The notes below the pieces were generated by a model. The model worked only from the letters and a program-made list of their open reading frames with translations. It was not told the origin of the DNA and ran no database searches. Position numbers and translations under genes: made by a program. A stretch of DNA of 64,000 bases from Flavobacteriaceae bacterium. Lineage in GTDB: Bacteria > Bacteroidota > Bacteroidia > Flavobacteriales > Flavobacteriaceae. This document shows, piece after piece, positions 1-8,856 of this stretch. Position 1 is the stretch's first letter, and every line of letters begins with the position of its first letter. The stretch is from assembly GCA_017852075.1 (NCBI GenBank), contig JAFMLQ010000001.1, positions 62,001 through 126,000 on the forward strand, in the 5' to 3' direction.

Positions 1-954
1 GGCTCGGTAATTGTATATCAAAACCAAATCATCGGGGAGGGATGGCACCAAAAATCGGGAGAGCCCCATGCCGAGGTCAATGCCATTGCAAGTGTAGCAG
101 ATAAAACTCTCTTACCTAAAAGTACGCTTTATGTCAATTTAGAGCCTTGTGCACATTTTGGAAAAACCCCGCCATGTACACAAATTATTAAGGATTATCA
201 AATTCCTAGAGTTAAAATAGGATCCATAGATCCTAATCCCAAAGTGGCAGGAAAGGGAGTCCAGCTTTTGGAAAGTTGGGGGTGTCAGGTAACCCATGGA
301 ATACTCAAAAAAGAAGCTGATTTTCTCAACCGTCGGTTTTTTACATTTCATCAGAAAAAACGTCCCTACCTTATTTTAAAGTGGGCACAAACCGCCGATC
401 GGTTTATTGCTCCCTCCCGAAGTGTCAAAAAAAAATCTTCTGTATTCTGGATCACAACTACACAATCCCGTCAAAAAGTACATCGGTGGAGAAGTGAAGA
501 GTATGCAATACTTGTAGGAGTTCAAACAGTTATTGACGACAATCCCCAATTGACCACAAGGGATTGGAAAGGTACCGATCCACTAAGGTTGGTATTAGAT
601 CCTAACCTTCGAATGCCTAAAAACACCTCTTTATATAAAGACAATACAACAAGTTATTTTTTTCATCAACATTCGAAAATACCATCCCATGAGGTTCATC
701 GTTATATTTCTCTAGAGCCTTTTAATCTTAAATCTCTTTTGGATTTTTGTTACAAAGAAGAAATTCAATCTATTATTGTAGAAGGTGGACAAAAAACTCT
801 TCAAGGATTTATCGACCAAAATCTTTGGGATGAAGCGAGAGTGTTTCGCAGTGAAAAAAAGTTAAATAATGGAATCTCTGCTCCGATTTTTAACGAAGAA
901 GCAACACGGACGGAATTCATTAATGGAGACCAACTCTCTTTCTATTTCAATTGA
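1..954 (+). CDS. ribD: RibD, riboflavin deaminase/reductase (5' end cut off)
   Basis: Bifunctional cytosolic enzyme for the second and third steps of riboflavin synthesis: it deaminates the pyrimidine intermediate, then reduces the ribosyl side chain. The frame is open from base 1, so the true start lies outside the window; the ORF track's start at 244 is an internal GTG. Before that point the frame carries the zinc/deaminase signature: PHAEVNA and then EPCAHFGKTPPC. The reductase half follows (LKWAQTADRFIA, EEYAILVGVQTVIDDNP, VEGGQKTLQGF). It ends 8 bp inside the convergent thioesterase gene. Identification is secure; only the N-terminal strands of the deaminase domain are missing. Confidence 0.95.
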   Translation, partial: GSVIVYQNQIIGEGWHQKSGEPHAEVNAIASVADKTLLPKSTLYVNLEPCAHFGKTPPCTQIIKDYQIPRVKIGSIDPNPKVAGKGVQLLESWGCQVTHGILKKEADFLNRRFFTFHQKKRPYLILKWAQTADRFIAPSRSVKKKSSVFWITTTQSRQKVHRWRSEEYAILVGVQTVIDDNPQLTTRDWKGTDPLRLVLDPNLRMPKNTSLYKDNTTSYFFHQHSKIPSHEVHRYISLEPFNLKSLLDFCYKEEIQSIIVEGGQKTLQGFIDQNLWDEARVFRSEKKLNNGISAPIFNEEATRTEFINGDQLSFYFN

Positions 955-1342
955 ATTTTTCAATCACAAAATCAGGACAACGCATAGGGCGTTTTGTCTT
1001 TGGTGATAAAAATGCCAATTGCGTAAATCCTGAGCAAATTAATTCATCGTTTTGATTCACAATTAGATACTCAAAATCTAAGGTTACTTTCGGAGGTTGC
1101 TTTAGGGTAACCGTTACTTGAAAAGTGTCCCCAAAATACAGAGGCAACTTATACTCAATTGCAGCACGCACAACCGGCATTAAAATTCCATCTCGTTCCA
1201 TTTCTGCGTAGGAAATTCCCATTTCCGAAATCCATTCAAGCCTTGCCAGCTCGAAGTATTTCAGATAATTACTATGATGCACAAAGCGCATTTGATCGGT
1301 TTCTGAATATCGAACCGTTACTGTTTTTGTGGTATAATTCAT
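947..1342 (-). CDS. YbgC-like acyl-CoA thioesterase (hotdog fold)
   Basis: A 131-aa single hotdog-domain protein of the 4-hydroxybenzoyl-CoA thioesterase/YbgC type, expected to hydrolyse short or medium acyl-CoA thioesters in the cytosol. The N-terminus shows the family signature RYSETDQMRFVHHSNYL followed by FELARLEW; the Asp of ETDQ is where the catalytic acid of this family lies. ATG start at 1340-1342. It is divergent from dnaA across a 193-bp AT-rich gap and overlaps ribD by 8 bp tail to tail. The substrate cannot be told from sequence. Confidence 0.85.
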   Translation of the reverse strand: MNYTTKTVTVRYSETDQMRFVHHSNYLKYFELARLEWISEMGISYAEMERDGILMPVVRAAIEYKLPLYFGDTFQVTVTLKQPPKVTLDFEYLIVNQNDELICSGFTQLAFLSPKTKRPMRCPDFVIEKFN

Positions 1343-1535
1343 ACTTTAAAGTAAAATGAAAAAGTAGGATTTTAGTGATTTGGACTACTTAATTATCTCG
1401 TCAGAATATCTAAAAAAAAAACTTAAAATTCAATAGGCAATTCATTTTTTTTTTTGAATTTTTTGATGAATATTTGTTCGTGATCTAAAAACATCACTTT
1501 AAACCATAACAAAGAACAAAAACAAGATCAATTAA

Positions 1536-2963
1536 ATGAATAAAACTGCTTCATCGGTATGGGATAACTGTCTTGCTTTTATCAAGGATAATATTCAACC
1601 CCAAGCCTATAAAACCTGGTTTTTACCTATAAAACCAGTGAAGCTGAACGATCAGATCTTAAGCATTGAAGTTCCGAGTAAATTTTTCTATGAGTGGTTA
1701 GAAGAACATTATGTTAAATTGTTAAAAACGGCATTACAAAAAGAGTTAGGAAATGAAGCACGCTTGGTGTACTCTATTCGAATGGAGAATACTTTTGGAA
1801 ATAAAACCGCTTTCACAGAAAACATTCCAAGTAACTACCACGCAGGATTGCTACCCCAAGACGTGGATGCTCCTCTGAACTCACAAGCCTCAGAACTCAA
1901 AAATCCTTTTGTAATCCCAGGTATTAAAAATCTACAAATTGAATCCCAACTCAATCCCAACTATAACTTTGAAAACTTTTTAGAAGGTGATTCCAATCGT
2001 CTGGCTCGCTCAGCAGCTCTTGCTGTAGCAGCAAAACCTGGAGGCACTTCTTTTAATCCCTTGTTAATTTTCGGAGGAGTAGGCCTTGGAAAAACCCACC
2101 TAGCTCATGCAATAGGAGTTGAGATCAAAGAAAAGTATCAAGATAAAACAGTCTTATATATTGCATCAGAAAAGTTTACACAACAGTATATCGAAGCGGT
2201 TAAAAAAAATACCAGAAATGATTTTATTCATTTTTACCAGCTCTTGGATGTACTTATTATTGATGATGTTCAATTCCTTTCTGGAAAAACAGGTACACAA
2301 GATGTGTTTTTCCATATTTTCAACCACTTGCATCAGAATGGAAAACAAGTCATTCTTACCTCAGACAAAGCGCCAGTGGACATGCAGGATATCGAACAAC
2401 GATTGCTATCCCGATTTAAATGGGGGCTTTCTGCTGAATTGCAGCTCCCCAATTATGAAACACGTATTTCCATCTTAAAAAATAAACTTTACCGAGACGG
2501 TGTAAATATCAGTGATGATATTATAGAATACGTAGCCAAAAACATTAAAACTAATGTTCGTGAACTCGAAGGTGCAATCATCTCTCTTATCGCACAGTCT
2601 TCTTTTAACAAAGTAGAAATCACTCAAGAACTGGCTCTAGATGTAGTAATGAAGTTCGTAAAAAATACGAAACGAGAAGTCTCTATCGATTACATTCAAA
2701 AAGTAGTTTCCGACTATTTCCAAATGGATGTGGAAACACTCCAATCCAAAACAAGGAGAAGACATATCGTACAGGCTAGGCAACTCGCTATGTACTTTGC
2801 AAAAAAGTTTACTAAAGCTTCACTAGCAAGTATCGGAAATCAAATAGGAAAACGTGATCATGCTACAGTGCTTCACGCATGCAAAACAGTTGATAATTTA
2901 ACTTTTACGGATAAACAATTCCGTAAATATGTAGAAGATTTAAGTCAAAAACTAACCCTGTAA
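1536..2963 (+). CDS. dnaA: DnaA, chromosomal replication initiator
   Basis: AAA+ ATPase that binds DnaA boxes and opens the origin. The 475-aa protein has domain I (SVWDNCLAFIKDNIQPQAY), a variable linker around residues 90-135, Walker A (GGVGLGKTHL), Walker B (VLIIDDVQFL), the sensor region LLSRFKWGL, and the C-terminal DNA-binding signature KRDHATVLHACKTV. Length is normal. ATG start preceded by an A-rich stretch with no Shine-Dalgarno, as usual in Bacteroidota. I found no cluster of TTATCCACA-type boxes in the 193-bp upstream gap, so the origin need not be here. The phosphatase gene begins 12 bp downstream. Confidence 0.98.
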   Translation: MNKTASSVWDNCLAFIKDNIQPQAYKTWFLPIKPVKLNDQILSIEVPSKFFYEWLEEHYVKLLKTALQKELGNEARLVYSIRMENTFGNKTAFTENIPSNYHAGLLPQDVDAPLNSQASELKNPFVIPGIKNLQIESQLNPNYNFENFLEGDSNRLARSAALAVAAKPGGTSFNPLLIFGGVGLGKTHLAHAIGVEIKEKYQDKTVLYIASEKFTQQYIEAVKKNTRNDFIHFYQLLDVLIIDDVQFLSGKTGTQDVFFHIFNHLHQNGKQVILTSDKAPVDMQDIEQRLLSRFKWGLSAELQLPNYETRISILKNKLYRDGVNISDDIIEYVAKNIKTNVRELEGAIISLIAQSSFNKVEITQELALDVVMKFVKNTKREVSIDYIQKVVSDYFQMDVETLQSKTRRRHIVQARQLAMYFAKKFTKASLASIGNQIGKRDHATVLHACKTVDNLTFTDKQFRKYVEDLSQKLTL

Positions 2964-2975
2964 ACTCTACTTCGA

Positions 2976-3419
2976 ATGGAATCTACAAAAATACTCATGG
3001 TCTGCTTGGGTAACATTTGTAGGTCACCACTTGCACAAGGTATTTTAAACTCCAAAATTACATCCAACACCTTTGTCGACTCTGCAGGGACTGCAGCCTA
3101 TCATGTAGGAAATCCTCCTGACCCAAGAAGTACGGAGATAGCTAAACAAAAGGGCATTGATATTAGTCAGTACCGTGCTCGTAAATTTACCAAAGAAGAT
3201 TTTACAAAATTTGATCAAATTTTTGTGATGGATCAATCCAATTTTGAGGATGTGATTCGACTGGCTGAAACAAAAGCAGAACAGGATAAAGTAAGTTTGA
3301 TACTTCCATTTGAACAAGAAGTACCAGACCCCTATTACGGGGGTAAGGAAGGTTTTGAATATTGTTATTCCCTATTGGATAAGGCATGTGATCAAATCAT
3401 AGAAAAAATGAAGTTATGA
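2976..3419 (+). CDS. Low-molecular-weight protein-tyrosine phosphatase
   Basis: A 147-aa cytosolic cysteine phosphatase of the LMW-PTP/arsenate-reductase-like fold. The P-loop CX5R is visible near the N-terminus (VCLGNICRSPLAQ), and the general acid sits in the late VPDPYYGG motif (DP loop). It lies 12 bp after dnaA and overlaps the next gene's start by 4 bp (ATGA), so dnaA, this gene and the methylase are probably co-transcribed. In Gram-negatives such enzymes often act on tyrosine kinases of polysaccharide export, but no such partner is nearby. Confidence 0.93.
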   Translation: MESTKILMVCLGNICRSPLAQGILNSKITSNTFVDSAGTAAYHVGNPPDPRSTEIAKQKGIDISQYRARKFTKEDFTKFDQIFVMDQSNFEDVIRLAETKAEQDKVSLILPFEQEVPDPYYGGKEGFEYCYSLLDKACDQIIEKMKL

Positions 3420-4144
3420 ATCCAGAACCTTCAGTAAAAGGAACACTATTTCTAATCCCTACCCCACTTGGAGAAAATGCTCCTTTGGAGGTTTTGCCAC
3501 TGTCTATCAAAAAGGTTGTAGAAGACCTGACCTACTTTATTGTAGAAAACGAAAAAATGGCTCGTCGTTTTATCAAAAAAATTAGTCCCAACAAAAATCA
3601 AAACGAATTAGTGCTCTTTCCCTTAAATAAATTTACCTCACAAGAAGAAACCAATTCCTATCTCGAACCCTGTTTGAATGGAATTTCAATGGGACTACTT
3701 TCCGACGTAGGCTGTCCTGGAATTGCAGATCCAGGGGCGGTCATTGTTTCCAAAGCCCATCGTATTGGGATAACAGTAAAACCGCAAATTGGTCCCTCAT
3801 CCATTGTATTGGCAATGATGAGTTCTGGGATGAATGGACAAAATTTTGCCTTTAACGGGTATCTTCCGATTGATAAAAAACAACGTGCCCAATCTCTACT
3901 CAAATACCAACGCATTGCTATCAAAGAAGATCAAGCCCAAATTTTTATTGAAACCCCTTATCGAAGTGAAGCTCTTTTTACTGAAATTTTGAAAGTTTTA
4001 GATTCCAATACCAAATTGTGTGTGGCCTGTGATCTGAGTCTTGATTCTGAATATATAAAGACGTATACTGTTTTAGAATGGAAAAAAAACAAACCCTTAC
4101 TTGAAAAAAGACCTTGTATTTTTATCATAGAAGGTAGCTTCTAA
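3416..4144 (+). CDS. RsmI-like SAM-dependent methyltransferase (tetrapyrrole methylase fold)
   Basis: 242-aa protein of the RsmI/YraL branch of the tetrapyrrole-methylase superfamily. RsmI 2'-O-methylates C1402 of 16S rRNA. Visible motifs are FLIPTPLGE at the N-terminus, GLLSDVGCPGIADPG (SAM-loop equivalent of the RsmI SDAG...DPG motif) and IGPSSIVLAMMSSGMNGQNFAFNGYLP. It is about 40 aa shorter than Escherichia coli RsmI, and Bacteroidota often carry both a full RsmI and this shorter paralogue, so the rRNA target is not certain. Overlaps the phosphatase stop by 4 bp and mltG tail to tail by 4 bp. Confidence 0.82.
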   Translation: MNPEPSVKGTLFLIPTPLGENAPLEVLPLSIKKVVEDLTYFIVENEKMARRFIKKISPNKNQNELVLFPLNKFTSQEETNSYLEPCLNGISMGLLSDVGCPGIADPGAVIVSKAHRIGITVKPQIGPSSIVLAMMSSGMNGQNFAFNGYLPIDKKQRAQSLLKYQRIAIKEDQAQIFIETPYRSEALFTEILKVLDSNTKLCVACDLSLDSEYIKTYTVLEWKKNKPLLEKRPCIFIIEGSF

Positions 4145-5184
4145 CGATATATTTTTTGTTTGTTTAACCAGCGGGTGTAGACTTTTTTATTTTTATTATG
4201 TCCTATTAAATCTTTTGCAAATAAATGAAACCCTGGCTTTTCTGGAGATGCTACAAAGTACAAATACGCATGTTGCTCAGGATTCAAAACGGCCTCAATT
4301 GCACTTAGATCAGGCATTACAATCGGACCTGGAGGAAGGCCACGACTACGATATGTATTGTATGGCGATTTCAACCTCAAATCCTTATAAAGTACTCTTT
4401 TAATCACACGACCAAAATCTCCAGACTCCTTTTTAATAGCGAATATAATGGTGGGATCCGCTTGGAGTTTCATCCCAAGACGCAACCGATTGAGATACAC
4501 CCCTGCAATACGATTTTGTTCTTCTTTTTGTACTGACTCTTTTTGCACTATAGAAGCCAAAATAGATACTTCAATTGGGGTCAATTGCAATGCTTTGGCC
4601 TTCGCTTGTCGAGCATTGTTCCAAAATCGAGTATAATACTCCCACATTCTCTTTCTAAACTCCTCTGGAGTAACATCCCAAAACACATCATAAGTATTTG
4701 GAAGATACATGGTCAATACATTTTCTTTAGTAAAACCAGATTCTGCTAGAAATTTAGGATCTAGAAAAGCGGTGAGCAATTCCAAACTATCTGCTTCGAT
4801 TTGTTGTGCCACACGCCCTGCCAAATCTTCTAGTCGTTCTTGATTATTAAATACTACTTTTGAAGTTGTCTTTCCAGATCGTAACGTGTTGATAATCTCA
4901 TTGTTACTCATGCCTTTAAGGATATTGTATTTTCCAGATCGGATCCGCTGTGCATACCCTTTTTTTTCAGCAGCCAATAAAAAGCGATTTGTGGAGAGTA
5001 GCAAGGGACTTAATTCCACTGCTAGGGAATCAATGGTATCGTCTCGATCGATGAAGACAAAAGAAGAATCATTTTCGAATTGGGTATTACTCCAAAAAAA
5101 GAGTTGGTAGAATTTGAATACAAAAAATAATCCGACACCAACTCCTAAAAGACTTACTATTACAAGGAGCTTCCTACGATACAT
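4141..5184 (-). CDS. mltG: MltG, endolytic murein transglycosylase (YceG-like)
   Basis: 347-aa inner-membrane enzyme that cleaves nascent peptidoglycan glycan strands and is thought to set strand length. One N-terminal membrane segment (residues 6-26, LLVIVSLLGVGVGLFFVFKF) is followed by a LysM-like region and the YceG catalytic domain: ILASIVQKESVQ, NRLRLGMKLQADPTIIFA, SPYNTYRSRGLPPGPI and the C-terminal YLYFVASPEKPGFHLFA. Length matches the family. First gene to end in the reverse cluster dapF-GNAT-mltG; its start codon shares one base with the GNAT stop, indicating translational coupling. Confidence 0.95.
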   Translation of the reverse strand: MYRRKLLVIVSLLGVGVGLFFVFKFYQLFFWSNTQFENDSSFVFIDRDDTIDSLAVELSPLLLSTNRFLLAAEKKGYAQRIRSGKYNILKGMSNNEIINTLRSGKTTSKVVFNNQERLEDLAGRVAQQIEADSLELLTAFLDPKFLAESGFTKENVLTMYLPNTYDVFWDVTPEEFRKRMWEYYTRFWNNARQAKAKALQLTPIEVSILASIVQKESVQKEEQNRIAGVYLNRLRLGMKLQADPTIIFAIKKESGDFGRVIKRVLYKDLRLKSPYNTYRSRGLPPGPIVMPDLSAIEAVLNPEQHAYLYFVASPEKPGFHLFAKDLIGHNKNKKVYTRWLNKQKIYR

Positions 5185-5696
5185 TAGTTAAATAATTTTT
5201 GATAAAGATATTCATCATGAAATTGATCTTCATAAAAATTCCACGCTTTTTTTAATCCCACTTGTTTATAACCGCAAGCCTCAAAAACACGAATGCTCGC
5301 TTTATTTTCAATTGCAATGTTAGCGTAAAGACAATGAATATTCAAGTGCTTGGAAGCATAGGTTCCTAAAAGATTCGTAGCCATTTTTCCGAAACCACTC
5401 CCTCGTTTTTCTTCTTTAATCAAGATTCCTACTCCTGCCCTTCTGTGCAAAGGTTCAAAATCATACAGATCTACAAACCCCAAGACTTCTTTTGTGGATT
5501 CGACTATAACAAAACGTTTTTGTTTGGCTTCAAAAATATCTTGGCTTTGTTGTGCGATGTAGTTTTCCAATAAAGCTTTTGAAAAAGGTTCTGTTCGATT
5601 CGCATATTTCCAATAATCTGAGTCATTTTCTAATTCAAATAAAATCTCAATATCTGATGGCTCAAGGGCACGTAAAAAAATAGGTGCTGATTTCAT
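5184..5696 (-). CDS. GNAT-family N-acetyltransferase (RimJ/RimL-like)
   Basis: 170-aa GCN5-related acetyltransferase transferring acetyl from acetyl-CoA to an unknown amine. The order of motifs is that of the RimJ/RimL/SpeG group: an N-terminal LRALEPSDIEILFELEND, the acetyl-CoA loop EEKRGSGFGKMA, and the late AIENKASIRVFEACGYKQVG followed by FHDEYLYQKLF. It sits between dapF (4-bp overlap) and mltG (1-bp overlap), so it is translated with cell-wall genes, but a role in the wall is only suggested by position. Confidence 0.9.
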   Translation of the reverse strand: MKSAPIFLRALEPSDIEILFELENDSDYWKYANRTEPFSKALLENYIAQQSQDIFEAKQKRFVIVESTKEVLGFVDLYDFEPLHRRAGVGILIKEEKRGSGFGKMATNLLGTYASKHLNIHCLYANIAIENKASIRVFEACGYKQVGLKKAWNFYEDQFHDEYLYQKLFN

Positions 5697-6478
5697 AAGA
5701 GAATCGTACCAGAGAAAACAAAAGTAGCAGGTCCCTGAAGGTGAATTTGGTGATATGTTTGTTGAGCTTCTTCAAAGCTCACCTTTAACACCCCTCCTAG
5801 GGCTTCCAATTCGACTTCAGTGGCTCCTCCTGTTTCTTGAAGAAAGTGCATGACCAGTGCTGCTGCTACAGCTCCAGTTCCACAAGCGAGAGTTTCATTT
5901 TCTACCCCGCGTTCGTAAGTGCGAATCACAAAGTGTTGATCGCTTTTTTTCTGTACAAAATTTACATTGATTCCCCTTTTTGCATAGGGTTCCGAATGAC
6001 GAATGGCAGCCCCTTCTTTTTGGACATCAATAGCTGATACATCATCGACTAACTTGACATAATGAGGCGAACCCGTATCTGTAATGACGGCCTCTGGGAG
6101 TGAGGTGAAACTTTTGACTTCTTGCATCTCCAAACGCACTACCCCTGGTGCTACAATTTGTGCCTTATGGTGTCCATCTATTGCCCTGAACAGGGTTTCA
6201 TGTCCAATTATTTTTTTCTGATAGGCAAAAGCCACAGCACAACGTCCGCCGTTTCCGCATAGAGTACTCGAGTTACCGTCAGAATTGAAATAGCGCATTT
6301 CAAAATCTACCTCAGCAGAGTGATCTATTAAAATTAAACCATCTGCACCTATTCCCTTATAGCGATCACAAAGTGCCTTTCTCTGACTAGCCGTTAGATC
6401 GGAAAAAAAACCTTCCCGATTATCCAACAGAATAAAATCGTTTCCTGCCCCTTGGTATTTATCGAATTTTATCTCCAT
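5693..6478 (-). CDS. dapF: DapF, diaminopimelate epimerase
   Basis: Converts LL- to meso-diaminopimelate, the penultimate step to lysine and a peptidoglycan precursor. Both active-site cysteines are present in their usual settings: STLCGNGGRCAVAFA and ETLACGTGAVAAA; the N-terminus has FDKYQGAGNDFI. I start at the ATG at 6476-6478 (MEIKFDKYQG), not the TTG nine bases upstream used by the ORF track, because family members begin right before this motif. About 261 aa, normal length. First gene of the reverse cluster and divergent from the Deg-type protease. Confidence 0.96.
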   Translation of the reverse strand: MEIKFDKYQGAGNDFILLDNREGFFSDLTASQRKALCDRYKGIGADGLILIDHSAEVDFEMRYFNSDGNSSTLCGNGGRCAVAFAYQKKIIGHETLFRAIDGHHKAQIVAPGVVRLEMQEVKSFTSLPEAVITDTGSPHYVKLVDDVSAIDVQKEGAAIRHSEPYAKRGINVNFVQKKSDQHFVIRTYERGVENETLACGTGAVAAALVMHFLQETGGATEVELEALGGVLKVSFEEAQQTYHQIHLQGPATFVFSGTILL

Positions 6479-6551
6479 AAAGGGCAAATATAAATAAATT
6501 TAGAGCGTGTTAAAGCTGCGTTAAATCAAATTCATTTTTATTTAAATTATT

Positions 6552-6559
6552 TAATTTTG
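6552..6559 (+). promoter_or_regulatory. -7 box of the Deg protease promoter
   Basis: TAATTTTG fits the Bacteroidota -7 consensus TAnnTTTG exactly and lies 17 bp before the protease ATG. No clear -33 TTG is seen at the right distance. Confidence 0.5.
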
Positions 6560-6576
6560 AATAAAAAATTAGAAAA

Positions 6577-7965
6577 ATGAAATCATTTATTAAAACCCTT
6601 ACAATTGCACTTTTGAGTGCTGTTTTTAGTCTTTTTATTTATGATCAATACTGGACTCTCCCAGAGCCACAGCAAGAAGGATTGCACAGCCCCACTTTAA
6701 TCCCTGCGAACTATACGGTAAACACAGCTGGTTTTGCTGCAGAGCGAACAGATTTTACTTCAGCTGCTGCAAAAACCATTGATGCCGTGGTACATGTTAA
6801 AAACACAGCTTTTTCTGGTTCGAACATGCCTAGCTTTTATCGTTATTTTTACGGAGAAGAAGATCTTCCCGAACGCATCGGCACTGGTTCTGGTGTCATC
6901 GTCTCGCCAGACGGCTATATCATTACGAACAATCACGTAATTGAGGATAATAACCAAATTGAAATCACCACGAATGACAACAAAACCTATGAGGCAAAAG
7001 TCATCGGAACTGATCCGGACACGGATATTGCAGTACTCAAAATCAACGCTGACAAAAAACTTCCCTATGTGTTTTTCGGTAATTCGGATGCCACACGTAT
7101 AGGCGAATGGGTACTTGCTGTAGGAAACCCTTTTAATCTAAATTCAACAGTAACCGCAGGAATCATTAGTGCCAAATCCAGAGATCTTAACAAAAGAGAT
7201 GGAGTGAACGAGTCCTACATTCAAACCGATGCGGCAGTAAATCGAGGAAACAGTGGAGGCGCATTAGTCAATACCCGAGGAGAATTGATTGGAATCAATA
7301 CTGCCATCACTTCTGTTTCTGGTGGTTTTGTAGGTTATTCTTTCGCTGTGCCGAGCAATGTAGCACGCAAAGTATTTGAGGATCTTATCGAATATGGTGA
7401 TGTCCAACGGGGGCTTCTAGGAGTGATGGGACAAGCTCTGGATGCTCAATATGCTGATCGTTTTGAAGTGGATGAAACCGAAGGCTTTTACATTACCGAT
7501 CTAGAGGAAGGACTTGGAGCAGCAATGGCTGGAATTCAACCTGGAGATATCATCAAAAGTGTAGACGGAATCGTCATCAATAAATTTGCAGATCTTTCGG
7601 GCTACCTAGCAAGCAAACGTCCTGGTGAAAAGGTAAGTGTGATTTTCAAACGCAATGGAGAAGAAAGAAAGGTTGACGTTCGACTAGAAAAAATAAATCG
7701 TGCCATTTTCTTCTACATGGAAATTCGCGAACTCACCGAGGAACAAAAAGAACAATATGACACTAAAGAAGGGCTTTACATATCCAATATGAATAACCGT
7801 AGACTTTATCAAAGCGGGATTGATAATGGATATCTTATTCTTGAAGTGAATGGTCAAAAAGTAAATAAACTTTCTGATGTAAAAGGTTACGATTTAGGAG
7901 ATCTTGAAAGCATCCTTTTCCTAAATCCTTCAGGAGAAAAAGAAAAAGTAATCTTACAATATTAA
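6577..7965 (+). CDS. Deg/HtrA-type periplasmic serine protease
   Basis: 462-aa envelope quality-control protease. It has an N-terminal signal/anchor segment (LTIALLSAVFSLFIYDQYW), then the trypsin-like domain with the full triad: His in TNNHVIED, Asp in DTDIAVLKI, Ser in RGNSGGALVN. Two PDZ-like regions follow (starting around GLLGVMGQALDAQ and the weaker one after FYMEIRELTEEQ). The first PDZ has the usual AGIQPGDIIKSVDG. Length and order fit DegP/DegQ. A strong terminator follows the gene, so it is monocistronic. Confidence 0.95.
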   Translation: MKSFIKTLTIALLSAVFSLFIYDQYWTLPEPQQEGLHSPTLIPANYTVNTAGFAAERTDFTSAAAKTIDAVVHVKNTAFSGSNMPSFYRYFYGEEDLPERIGTGSGVIVSPDGYIITNNHVIEDNNQIEITTNDNKTYEAKVIGTDPDTDIAVLKINADKKLPYVFFGNSDATRIGEWVLAVGNPFNLNSTVTAGIISAKSRDLNKRDGVNESYIQTDAAVNRGNSGGALVNTRGELIGINTAITSVSGGFVGYSFAVPSNVARKVFEDLIEYGDVQRGLLGVMGQALDAQYADRFEVDETEGFYITDLEEGLGAAMAGIQPGDIIKSVDGIVINKFADLSGYLASKRPGEKVSVIFKRNGEERKVDVRLEKINRAIFFYMEIRELTEEQKEQYDTKEGLYISNMNNRRLYQSGIDNGYLILEVNGQKVNKLSDVKGYDLGDLESILFLNPSGEKEKVILQY

Positions 7966-7987
7966 ACCTGTGAAAGGTTTTCTAAGT

Positions 7988-8018
7988 AAAAGTCGCAGTC
8001 CTACTGCGACTTTTTTTT
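7988..8018 (+). terminator. Rho-independent terminator after the Deg protease gene
   Basis: A perfect 12-bp stem AAAAGTCGCAGT/ACTGCGACTTTT with a CCT loop, followed by more T. The trmD -7 box overlaps its last T. Confidence 0.93.
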
Positions 8019-8025
8019 ATTTTTG
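8018..8025 (+). promoter_or_regulatory. -7 box of the trmD promoter
   Basis: TATTTTTG matches TAnnTTTG exactly, directly after the upstream terminator and 20 bp before the trmD ATG. A -33 element would fall inside the terminator stem and is not obvious. Confidence 0.5.
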
Positions 8026-8045
8026 TTTCATTCATATAGTAAGCC

Positions 8046-8720
8046 ATGCGCATAGACATCATCACCTTATTTCCTGAACTTCTTAAAAGTCCTTTTGAGG
8101 CTTCTATCCTCAAACGAGCTATTGATTCAGGTAAGGCCGAAATAGAATTTCACGACTTGCGCAAATACAGTACTAACAAACAAAAACAGGTAGACGACTA
8201 CCCTTTTGGAGGCGGTGCAGGAATGGTGATGCAAATCGAACCCATAGATCGATGTATTCAAGAATTGAAAGGGCAACGTACCTATGATGCTGTGATCTAC
8301 CTCACCCCAGATGGGTTAACACTGAATCAAAAACAAGCCAATCATTTTTCTACTTTAGAAAACCTTATTTTACTTTGTGGTCATTACAAAGGGGTAGATC
8401 AGCGAGTGCGCGATCACCTGATTACCCATGAAATCTCAATTGGCGATTTTGTCCTCTCTGGAGGAGAACTGGCAGCAGCTGTTTTGTGTGACAGCATCAT
8501 ACGACTCATTCCTGGGGTACTCGGAGACGAGTCTTCAGCACTCACCGATAGTTTTCAGGATGGGATACTAGCACCACCCATTTATACACGCCCAGCGGAG
8601 TATAAAGGTTGGAAAGTTCCTGAAATACTGACTTCTGGAAATACACCAAAAGTAGAAGAATGGCGTGATCAGAAGGCTTTGGAACACACCCAAAAGCGAC
8701 GACCCGATCTTTTGAAGTAA
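8046..8720 (+). CDS. trmD: TrmD, tRNA (guanine-37-N1) methyltransferase
   Basis: Methylates G37 next to the anticodon and prevents +1 frameshifting. 224 aa with the SPOUT trefoil-knot SAM site: [28 protein letters not shown] and [15 protein letters not shown]. Starts at ATG ([13 protein letters not shown]), the invariant family N-terminus. It precedes rplS by 136 bp, keeping the common trmD-rplS order, but rplS has its own promoter and leader here, so the pair is probably not strictly an operon. Confidence 0.97.
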   Translation: MRIDIITLFPELLKSPFEASILKRAIDSGKAEIEFHDLRKYSTNKQKQVDDYPFGGGAGMVMQIEPIDRCIQELKGQRTYDAVIYLTPDGLTLNQKQANHFSTLENLILLCGHYKGVDQRVRDHLITHEISIGDFVLSGGELAAAVLCDSIIRLIPGVLGDESSALTDSFQDGILAPPIYTRPAEYKGWKVPEILTSGNTPKVEEWRDQKALEHTQKRRPDLLK

Positions 8721-8756
8721 CTTTTTTTACTTTCCTTGAATAATTAGAATGCACTA

Positions 8757-8786
8757 TTGTTTAGATCAAAATAAAGTTTAATTTTG
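8757..8786 (+). promoter_or_regulatory. rplS promoter (-33 TTG, -7 TAATTTTG)
   Basis: TTG at 8757-8759 and TAATTTTG at 8779-8786 are 19 bp apart, a very good fit to the Bacteroidota consensus TTG-N19-TAnnTTTG. The predicted transcript start (about 8792-8794) coincides with the foot of the leader hairpin. Confidence 0.7.
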
Positions 8787-8792
8787 CAGGGC

Positions 8793-8835
8793 GAAAAGAT
8801 CAACCACTGACGATATACGTGTATGTTGACTTTTC
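8793..8835 (+). ncRNA. Stem-loop leader of rplS mRNA, candidate L19 autoregulatory element
   Basis: GAAAAG-A-TCAAC (8793-8804) pairs with GTTGA-CTTTTC (8825-8835): 11 base pairs with a single bulged A, closing a 20-nt apical region that contains a smaller ACG/CGT pairing. It begins at the predicted transcription start and ends 21 nt before the rplS ATG. Structured leaders bound by the encoded protein are common for ribosomal genes. I recall that flavobacterial L19 leaders have been proposed, but could not check it. Confidence 0.55.
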
Positions 8836-8856
8836 AAACATTAAAAGATCCTAAAT

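Noticed and set aside
139-351. Reverse ORF of 70 aa opposite ribD
   Set aside because: Lies entirely within ribD, whose deaminase motifs are unmistakable; the reverse product has no recognisable pattern.
1343-1535. Possible replication origin next to dnaA
   Set aside because: AT-rich, but I found no repeated TTATNCACA-type boxes in the gap or in nearby non-coding sequence.
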